Origin: Pseudomonas sp. F(2018)
GTDB taxonomy: Bacteria; Pseudomonadota; Gammaproteobacteria; Pseudomonadales; Pseudomonadaceae
Direction: 5' to 3'
Assembly (NCBI RefSeq): GCF_005508865.1
Contig: NZ_SCOM01000002.1
Span: forward strand, 186,001-250,000
Length of the DNA: 64,000 nt
Part shown: positions 57,926 to 64,000 of the stretch, piece after piece
Layout of the letters: each line of letters begins with the position of its first letter
Position numbering within the stretch: the first letter of the stretch is position 1
The notes under the pieces: model-generated
Seen by the model: only the letters and a program-made list of their open reading frames with translations
Database searches by the model: none
What the model was told of the DNA's origin: nothing
Translations under genes and position numbers: made by a program

Positions 57926-59038
57926 ATGAAACGTGTAGGTCTGATCGGTTGGCGCGGTATGGTCGGTTCCGTGCTCATGCAGCGCATGCTGGAAGAGCGT
58001 GACTTCGACCTGATCGAGCCGGTGTTCTTCACCACCTCCAATGTCGGCGGCCAGGGCCCGGCGATTGGCAAGGACGTCGCCCCGCTGAAGGATGCCTACA
58101 GCATCGACGAGCTGAAGAGCCTCGACGTGATCCTGACCTGCCAGGGCGGCGACTACACCAGCGAAGTCTTCCCCAAGCTGCGCGAAGCCGGCTGGAACGG
58201 CTACTGGATCGACGCGGCCTCCAGCCTGCGCATGGCCGATGACTCGGTGATTGTGCTGGACCCGGTCAACCGCAAGGTCATCGACCAGTCGCTGGACGCC
58301 GGCACCAAGAACTACATCGGCGGCAACTGCACCGTCAGCCTGATGCTGATGGCCCTGGGCGGCCTGTATGAAGCCGGTCTGGTCGAGTGGATGAGCGCCA
58401 TGACCTACCAGGCTGCGAGTGGGGCAGGGGCGCAGAACATGCGCGAGCTGATCAAGCAGATGGGCGCGATCAACGCCTCGGTGGCCGACGATCTGGCCGA
58501 CCCGGCCAGCGCCATCCTCGACATCGACCGCAAGGTTGCCGAGGCCATGCGCGGCGAGTCCTTCCCGGTGGACAACTTCGGCGTGCCGCTGGCCGGCAGC
58601 CTGATCCCCTACATCGACAAGGAACTGCCCAACGGCCAGAGCCGCGAAGAGTGGAAGGGCCAGGCCGAGACCAACAAGATCCTCGGTCGGATCAAGAGTC
58701 CGATTCCGGTGGACGGCCTGTGCGTGCGCATCGGTGCCATGCGCTGCCACAGCCAGGCGCTGACCATCAAGCTGAACAAGGATGTGCCGATGGCCGACAT
58801 CGAAGGCCTGATCAGCCAGCACAACCCCTGGGTCAAGCTGGTGCCGAACACCCGCGAGGCGAGCATTCGCGACCTCGGCCCGACCGCCGTCACCGGCACC
58901 CTGAGCGTACCGGTCGGTCGTCTGCGCAAGCTCAACATGGGCTCGCAGTACCTCGGTGCCTTCACCGTCGGCGACCAGCTGCTGTGGGGCGCGGCCGAGC
59001 CGCTGCGCCGTATGCTGCGGATCCTGCTGGAGCGCTGA
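57926..59038 (+). CDS. asd: Aspartate-semialdehyde dehydrogenase
   Basis: 370 residues, NADP-dependent, making the branch-point intermediate of Lys, Met, Thr and diaminopimelate. [18 protein letters not shown] opens the Rossmann fold; catalytic Cys135 is in GGNCTVSLM, and [16 protein letters not shown] holds the catalytic His. Follows leuB by 56 bases and ends at a strong terminator. Confidence 0.97.
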   Translation: MKRVGLIGWRGMVGSVLMQRMLEERDFDLIEPVFFTTSNVGGQGPAIGKDVAPLKDAYSIDELKSLDVILTCQGGDYTSEVFPKLREAGWNGYWIDAASSLRMADDSVIVLDPVNRKVIDQSLDAGTKNYIGGNCTVSLMLMALGGLYEAGLVEWMSAMTYQAASGAGAQNMRELIKQMGAINASVADDLADPASAILDIDRKVAEAMRGESFPVDNFGVPLAGSLIPYIDKELPNGQSREEWKGQAETNKILGRIKSPIPVDGLCVRIGAMRCHSQALTIKLNKDVPMADIEGLISQHNPWVKLVPNTREASIRDLGPTAVTGTLSVPVGRLRKLNMGSQYLGAFTVGDQLLWGAAEPLRRMLRILLER

Positions 59039-59060
59039 TTCGTTAGTCAGCCAGCAAAAA

Positions 59061-59087
59061 AGGCCGGTGATTACCGGCCTTTTTTTG
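59061..59087 (+). terminator. Terminator of asd
   Basis: AGGCCGGT (59061) and ACCGGCCT (59073) enclose GATT, with an A-run before and seven T after. Confidence 0.92.
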
Positions 59088-59157
59088 TTTCTGTGGTCAG
59101 CCTTTCGGGCGCAGCGTAGAGTGCCGCCCACTCGCTTCTCTGTCTCAAGGTATTCCG

Positions 59158-60162
59158 ATGTCCAAGTCCCTCGCTATCGCCGTGATCGGCGCCACCGGCA
59201 CCGTGGGTGAAACCCTGGTGCAGCTGCTGGAGGAGCGCGAGTTCCCGGTCGCCGACCTGCACCTACTGGCCGGCAACGATTCCGTCGGGCAGGCCATGGC
59301 ATTCCGCGGCAAGAACCTGCGGGTGCGCGAGGTGGCGGACTTCGATTTCGCCCAGGTGCAGCTGGCCTTCTTCGCGGCGGGCGAGGACGTCAGCCGCCAG
59401 TACGGCGCCAAGGCGCACGCCGCCGGCTGCTCGGTAATCGACCTGAGCGGCGGCCTGCCGCAGGCGCTGCCGGTGGTGCCGGAAGCCAATGCCGAGGCGT
59501 TGGCTGGCGCGAGCGCGCCCTATCTGCTGGCCAGCCCGGCGCCCGGCGCCACCGCCCTGGCTGCCGTACTGGCGCCGCTGCGTAGCCAGCTCGGTCTGCG
59601 CAAGATCGTGGTGAACGCGGTGTTGTCCGTTTCCACTATTGGCCGCTCCGGTGTCAGCGAGCTGGCCCGGCAGACTACCGAGCTGCTCAATATGCGTCCG
59701 CTGGAGCCGCAGGTGTTTGGGCGCCAGGTGGCGTTCAATGTGCTGGCCCAGCTAGGCGAAGCGGACGAGGGCGGTCATGCACGGCTGGAGCGCTGGATGG
59801 CCGACGAGTTGAAGCGGGTGCTGGCAATCGACGGACTGAAAGTGGCCGTTACCTGCTGCGTGGCGCCGGTGTTCTTCGGCGACAGCCTGGCCGTTTGCCT
59901 GGAAACTGCAGAGCCCGTGGATGTGGCCGCAGTCGCTGCGCTGCTGGAGCAGCAGGCCGGGATCGAGCTGGTGGAGCAGGGCGATTATCCGACCGTGGTC
60001 GGCGATGCGGTGGGGCAGGATGAACTCTACGTAGGGCGCCTGCGCGCTGGTCTGGACGATCCAGCTGAGCTTAATTTGTGGATTGCGTCAGATAATGTGC
60101 GAAAAGGCTCTGCGCTCAATGCTGTGCAAATTGGTGAGTTGTTGATAAAACACTATCTGTAA
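59158..60162 (+). CDS. Asd-like protein lacking catalytic residues (Usg family)
   Basis: 334 residues with the semialdehyde dehydrogenase fold (AVIGATGTVGETLVQLL, FFAAGEDVSRQYG). Where active enzymes have the catalytic Cys (NPNCST), residues 126-131 read SPAPGA; the later catalytic Arg and His are also gone (TCCVAPVFFGDS). It is therefore not expected to work as Asd. The Usg family sits beside asd or truA in many gamma-proteobacteria, with unknown role. Begins 70 bases after the asd terminator. Confidence 0.9.
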   Translation: MSKSLAIAVIGATGTVGETLVQLLEEREFPVADLHLLAGNDSVGQAMAFRGKNLRVREVADFDFAQVQLAFFAAGEDVSRQYGAKAHAAGCSVIDLSGGLPQALPVVPEANAEALAGASAPYLLASPAPGATALAAVLAPLRSQLGLRKIVVNAVLSVSTIGRSGVSELARQTTELLNMRPLEPQVFGRQVAFNVLAQLGEADEGGHARLERWMADELKRVLAIDGLKVAVTCCVAPVFFGDSLAVCLETAEPVDVAAVAALLEQQAGIELVEQGDYPTVVGDAVGQDELYVGRLRAGLDDPAELNLWIASDNVRKGSALNAVQIGELLIKHYL

Positions 60163-60181
60163 AAGATACTTAGCCCCAAAT

Positions 60182-60210
60182 TTGAAGAATTATTCTAGCT
60201 TGGCAATACT
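60182..60210 (+). promoter_or_regulatory. Possible promoter of fimV
   Basis: TTGAAG (60182) and AATACT (60205) with a 17-base spacer, about 105 bases before fimV. Weak match to consensus; no known activator site seen. Confidence 0.35.
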
Positions 60211-60315
60211 GTTTTGGTAGTTCGCTGACGGGGAGCCGCTTTCGGGCGGGCGCAGGCAGCGCACTTCAAATCCTCTCGTTCATCGAGAAAAAAAGATAAA
60301 ACAAGGGATTACGCT

Positions 60316-63183
60316 ATGGTTCGGGTTCGCAAACTGGTGCTGGCAATTGCGGCTGCTTCCGCGCTGACCTCGGGTACGGCACATGCACTGGGACTGGGGG
60401 AAATCGACCTGCAGTCCTCGCTGAGCCAACCGCTGGTGGCGGAGATCGAGTTGCTCGAAGTGCGCGATCTGGCGCAGACCGAAGTAATCCCGACGCTCGC
60501 CTCGCCTGAAGAGTTCAACAAGGCGGGTGTTGATCGTCAGTACTTCCTGACCGATCTCAAGTTCACTCCGATCATCAAGCCCAACGGCAAGAGCGTGATT
60601 CGCATCACCTCGACCAAGCCGGTGCGCGAGCCCTACGTCAATTTCCTCGTCGAAGTGCTGTGGCCGAACGGCCGCCTGCTGCGCGAATACACCCTGCTGC
60701 TGGATCCGCCGATGTACTCGCCGAGTCCGGTAGTGACCGCCGCGCCGCGCCTGCCGGTAGCCGCCGCTCCGGCGCCGCGTCCGCAGACCGTTGCGCCGAC
60801 CCCGCGTCCGATCATCCCGTCCGCCAGCGCCCCGGCCCGTCCGGCTGCCCCGGCTGCCCCGGCCGCCCCGGCGGCGAAGCCTGCCGCTACCCCGGCCACC
60901 GCCAAGATCGACGGCGACCAGTACAAGACCACCTCCAGCGATACCCTGTGGGAAATCGCCCAGAGCAGCCGTCAGAGTGGTTCCGTTCACCAGGCCATGC
61001 TGGCCATCCAGGATCTCAATCCGGGTGCCTTCGTCGACGGCAACATCAACCGCCTGAAGAGCGGCCAGGTACTGCGCCTGCCGACCGACGCCCAGATCAA
61101 GAGCCGCAGCCAGAGCGAGGCTATCGCCCAGGTCGGCGAGCAGAACACTGCCTGGCGCGAAGGCCGCAGCGTCGCCGCCAGCAGCTCCCGCCAGCTGGAT
61201 GCCACCAAGCGCGACAGCGCCGGTGCTGCTCCGGCCAAGGCCGATGCCAAGGACAGCCTGAAGCTGGTTGCCGCCGATAGTGGCAAGTCCACCGCCGGCA
61301 GCGACAAGGGCAAGGGCGACAGCAAGGCGCTCAATGATCAACTGGCCGTGACCAAGGAAAGCCTGGACTCCAGCCGCCGCGAGAGCGCGGAGCTGCAGAG
61401 CCGCATGGCCGACCTGCAGAGCCAGCTGGACAAGGCGCAGCGCCTGCTCGAGCTGAAGGACAGCCAGCTGGCCAAGCTGCAGGCCGATCTGGCTCAGCAG
61501 AGCAAGGCTGCAGCGACTCCGACCCAGCCGGTCGCTCCGGCAGCTCCGGTTACTCCGGCGACCGCGACCAAGCCTGTGGAGAAACCGCTAGAGAAGCCGG
61601 CCGCACCGACCGCCGAGACCAAGCCGGCAACCGTGCCTCCGGTCGAGAAGCCAGCTACTACCGACTTCAATTACGAGGAAACCGCCCCAAAGACCGAGCC
61701 GGCTAAGCCGGCGGTCCAGGCGCCTGCCACTGAGCCGGCCAAGCCGGCTGTCGCTCCCAAGCCGGTTCAACCGGCCAAGCCCGCCCAGGCCGTCAAGCCT
61801 GCCGCTCCGGTAGTCAAGGAGCCCGAGCCGCAAGGCGTGGTTGACCAACTGCTGGCCAATCCGATGCTGCTCGGTGCCGTCGGCGGCGGTGCGCTGCTGG
61901 TGCTGCTGGTCGGTCTGATGGTGCTGTCGCGCCGCAATGCGATGAAAGAGGCCGAGCTGCAGAACAGCCTGGCCGCCGATGACGACAACGACGCCTTCGC
62001 CAATGACATGGATCTGCCGGATGACAGCTTCGCCGGCCTCGGTGACGCCTCCGGCGAGACCGTGGTGCGCGAGCAGGCCGAAGAGCGTGTGGCGCCGCAG
62101 ACCGCCGACGCCCTGGGCGAAGCCGATATCTATATCGCCTACGGCAAGTTCACCCAGGCCGCCGAGCTGCTGCACAACGCGATCAACGACGAGCCGCATC
62201 GCAGCGATCTGCGCCTGAAGCTGATGGAAGTCTATGCCGAGCTGGGCGACCGCGATGGTTTCGCCCGCCAGGAGCAGGAGCTGCGCGAGATCGGCGGTTC
62301 TGCCGGTGCCGTCGATCAGCTGAAGGCCAAGTACCCGGCGATGGCCGTGGCCGCCTTTGCTGCTGGTGGTGCGGCTGCCGCGTCCGACGACCTGGATGCG
62401 TTCAGCCTGGACGACCTGACCCTGGACGAGCCGGTTGCTCAGCAGTCGGCCGCAGCCTCCGACCTAGACGACTCCTTCGACCTGAGCCTGGATGATCTGG
62501 ACGTCAATCTCGACGCGCCGTCGGCACCTGCTGCTCCGGTCGCCGAGACCACTCTGGACGATCTGGACCTGGATTCCGGTCTGGACTTCGACACTCCGGC
62601 CGCCCCGGCGAGCACCACCAGCGCCGACATGGACTTCGATCTCGACCTGGGTGGCGAAAGCACCAGCGACAGCCTGTCCCTGGGTGACGACCTGGCCGAT
62701 TTCAGCCTGGATCTGGAAGCCGACAGCAAGCCGAGCGCGACCGCTGCCGACGACGACTTCATGCTGAGCCTGGATGACGAGCCGATCACCTCCAGCTCCG
62801 CAGCCGGCGAAGTCGATCTGGACATGCCGGCCGATTTCGATCTGTCCCTCGCCGAAGAGACTCCCAGCACTCCGGCCGACGACAGCTTCGCCGCCCAGCT
62901 GGATGAAGTCTCCGCCGAGCTGGATCAGCTGAGCAGCGGTCTGGCCGATGAACTGCCGGCCGCTCTGCCGGAAGCTTCTTCTACTGCAGCAGGTCAGGAC
63001 TTGGACGACGACTTCGACTTCCTCTCGGGTACCGATGAGACCGCCACTAAGCTCGATCTGGCGCGTGCCTACATCGACATGGGCGACAGTGAAGGTGCCC
63101 GCGACATCCTCGACGAAGTGATTGCCGAGGGTAGCGAAGGTCAGCAGCAGGAAGCTCGCGATCTGATCTCCAAACTGAGCTGA
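60316..63183 (+). CDS. fimV: FimV, polar hub/type IV pilus assembly protein
   Basis: 955 residues. Inner-membrane protein that sets cell-pole landmarks and supports type IV pilus/twitching. Order of parts: signal peptide (to about residue 25); N-terminal conserved FimV domain ending near 130 (SSLSQPLVAEIELLEVRDL); a Pro/Ala-rich linker; a LysM peptidoglycan-binding domain at about 200-255; a coiled coil (residues 335-400); a Pro/Ala/Lys linker; one transmembrane helix near 515-535 (LLGAVGGGALLVLLVGLMVL); a very acidic cytoplasmic stretch; and a C-terminal TPR-like domain (DLARAYIDMGDSEGARDILDEVI). Confidence 0.96.
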   Translation: MVRVRKLVLAIAAASALTSGTAHALGLGEIDLQSSLSQPLVAEIELLEVRDLAQTEVIPTLASPEEFNKAGVDRQYFLTDLKFTPIIKPNGKSVIRITSTKPVREPYVNFLVEVLWPNGRLLREYTLLLDPPMYSPSPVVTAAPRLPVAAAPAPRPQTVAPTPRPIIPSASAPARPAAPAAPAAPAAKPAATPATAKIDGDQYKTTSSDTLWEIAQSSRQSGSVHQAMLAIQDLNPGAFVDGNINRLKSGQVLRLPTDAQIKSRSQSEAIAQVGEQNTAWREGRSVAASSSRQLDATKRDSAGAAPAKADAKDSLKLVAADSGKSTAGSDKGKGDSKALNDQLAVTKESLDSSRRESAELQSRMADLQSQLDKAQRLLELKDSQLAKLQADLAQQSKAAATPTQPVAPAAPVTPATATKPVEKPLEKPAAPTAETKPATVPPVEKPATTDFNYEETAPKTEPAKPAVQAPATEPAKPAVAPKPVQPAKPAQAVKPAAPVVKEPEPQGVVDQLLANPMLLGAVGGGALLVLLVGLMVLSRRNAMKEAELQNSLAADDDNDAFANDMDLPDDSFAGLGDASGETVVREQAEERVAPQTADALGEADIYIAYGKFTQAAELLHNAINDEPHRSDLRLKLMEVYAELGDRDGFARQEQELREIGGSAGAVDQLKAKYPAMAVAAFAAGGAAAASDDLDAFSLDDLTLDEPVAQQSAAASDLDDSFDLSLDDLDVNLDAPSAPAAPVAETTLDDLDLDSGLDFDTPAAPASTTSADMDFDLDLGGESTSDSLSLGDDLADFSLDLEADSKPSATAADDDFMLSLDDEPITSSSAAGEVDLDMPADFDLSLAEETPSTPADDSFAAQLDEVSAELDQLSSGLADELPAALPEASSTAAGQDLDDDFDFLSGTDETATKLDLARAYIDMGDSEGARDILDEVIAEGSEGQQQEARDLISKLS

Positions 63184-63186
63184 TCC

Positions 63187-64000
63187 ATGTTTGAAGCAAC
63201 ACCAACAGGGGCGGCCGAAATGGCCGCCCCTGGCGTTTTCAGAATCGCTCTTGGCGTGGAGTACAAGGGCACCCGTTACCGTGGCTGGCAGCGCCAGGAC
63301 AGCGGTGTGCCCACGGTGCAGGAGGCGCTGGAAAAGGCGCTGTCGCAGGTGGCCGCCGAGCCGATCGGCCTGATGTGTGCGGGGCGCACCGATGCGGGCG
63401 TGCACGCCAGCGGGCAGGTGGTGCATTTCGACACCCGTGCCGAGCGCCCGCTCAAGGCCTGGGTAATGGGGGCCAACGCCAACCTGCCTGCGGACATCAG
63501 CGTGACCTGGGCCAAGGTCATGCCGGCGCATTTCCACTCCCGCTTCAAGGCCTGTGCCCGGCGCTATCGCTATGTGATTTACAACGACCACATACGGCCT
63601 GCGCATATGGCCGAGGAAGTCACCTGGAACTACCGCCCGCTGGACGTGGCGCGCATGCGCGAGGCGGCCCGCCATCTGGTCGGTACGCACGATTTCACCT
63701 CGTTTCGCGCGGTGCAGTGCCAGGCCAAGTCGCCGGTGAAGACGGTGCACCACCTCGAGGTGATCGAGCATGGTCGCTTCATCATCATCGATGTACGCGC
63801 CAACGCCTTTCTACACCACATGGTGCGCAACTTCGCCGGGGTCTTGATGACCATCGGTGCGGGTGAGCGCGAGCCCTCCTGGGTGCTAGATGCGCTGGCC
63901 TCGCGTGATCGCCGCGCCGGTGGCGTGACGGCTCATCCCTATGGGCTCTATCTGGTGCAGGTGGAGTATCCCGAGGAGTTCGAGCTGCCGCAGCGCTACC
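63187..64000 (+). CDS. truA: tRNA pseudouridine(38-40) synthase, 3' end cut
   Basis: Open to the window edge; 271 codons are visible, so nearly the whole protein. Makes pseudouridine in the anticodon arm of many tRNAs. Catalytic Asp lies in CAGRTDAGVHASGQVVHFDT; FHSRFKACARRYRY and AFLHHMVRNFAGVL are typical. The ATG at 63187 is 3 bases after fimV; a hairpin lies over codons 8-15, and an in-frame ATG at 63220 falls inside it. Confidence 0.95.
   Translation, partial: MFEATPTGAAEMAAPGVFRIALGVEYKGTRYRGWQRQDSGVPTVQEALEKALSQVAAEPIGLMCAGRTDAGVHASGQVVHFDTRAERPLKAWVMGANANLPADISVTWAKVMPAHFHSRFKACARRYRYVIYNDHIRPAHMAEEVTWNYRPLDVARMREAARHLVGTHDFTSFRAVQCQAKSPVKTVHHLEVIEHGRFIIIDVRANAFLHHMVRNFAGVLMTIGAGEREPSWVLDALASRDRRAGGVTAHPYGLYLVQVEYPEEFELPQRY
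63208..63238 (+). terminator. Terminator-like hairpin in the truA start
   Basis: GGGGCGGCC (63208) pairs perfectly with GGCCGCCCC (63222) around five bases, then TGGCGTTTTC. It lies within the coding frame of truA. Confidence 0.6.

Noticed and set aside
60725..60900. Repetitive Pro/Ala codons in fimV, considered as a DNA repeat
   Set aside because: The repetition is low-complexity linker coding, with imperfect short units; it follows from the protein sequence.

Overview
The window is a GC-rich (about two thirds G+C) chromosomal segment of a Pseudomonas. Evidence is the gene content and order: pdxH – glycerate kinase – SlyB-like lipoprotein – sha/mrp antiporter operon – PLP enzyme, the braCDEFG branched-chain amino acid ABC operon with the binding-protein gene first, tyrB-like aminotransferase – uvrB – gltX – tRNA-Ala/Glu, and leuC – leuD – leuB – asd – asd-like – fimV – truA. 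These blocks match the order I remember from P. aeruginosa, but they are joined differently. Extragenic palindromes of the type 'GTAGCCCGGAT...' suggest the P. mendocina/alcaligenes/stutzeri side of the genus. No transposase, integrase, phage gene, CRISPR array or rRNA is present; most of the window is core genome.

Layout. 1-6.3 kb: an unusual tightly packed cluster (end of an unidentified ORF, family-2 glycosyltransferase, unknown secreted protein, ferritin-like diiron protein, GT-B glycosyltransferase, secreted clan GH-A glycoside hydrolase); this is the least explained part of the window. 6.5-11.8 kb: serine hydrolase, OmpA-like lipoprotein, pdxH, glycerate kinase, SlyB-like lipoprotein, thioesterase. 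12-17.7 kb: six-gene Mrp/Sha Na+/H+ antiporter operon with MrpA and MrpB fused. 17.8-26.9 kb: DMT exporter, cysteine-synthase-like enzyme, acetyltransferase, GAPDH paralogue, MASE2-GGDEF diguanylate cyclase, YceH, several small conserved genes, a nitrilase-family amidohydrolase and membrane proteins. 27.1-33.4 kb: sstT and the bra operon, all on the minus strand. 33.7-44.3 kb: small conserved proteins, tRNA-Asn, aminotransferase, uvrB, DMT and EmrAB-type exporters with a divergent LysR regulator, gltX. 44.5-45 kb: Ala-Glu-Ala-Glu tRNA operon. 45-54.5 kb: TetR regulator with hydrolase, KDPG aldolase with thioesterase, dusC, SDR, heat-shock gene ibpA behind a sigma-32-type promoter and ROSE-like RNA thermometer, a 4xPAS-GGDEF-EAL protein. 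54.5-64 kb: LysR regulator divergent from the leucine/aspartate-semialdehyde genes, then fimV and the start of truA.

How genes work together. Sha, sstT and bra handle ion and amino-acid transport; leuCDB feeds leucine synthesis and asd feeds Lys/Met/Thr synthesis; gltX sits next to the tRNA-Glu genes it charges; the two c-di-GMP proteins and FimV point to surface behaviour and type IV pili.

Features worth a second look are the 5' glycosyl/diiron cluster; five convergent gene pairs whose stop codons interlock in four bases; a terminator inside the bra operon; a tRNA promoter embedded in a terminator; a perfect palindrome around the -10 of the tyrB/uvrB divergent region; a large symmetric hairpin at 18.7 kb; an Asd paralogue that has lost its catalytic residues; and a terminator-like hairpin inside the first codons of truA.
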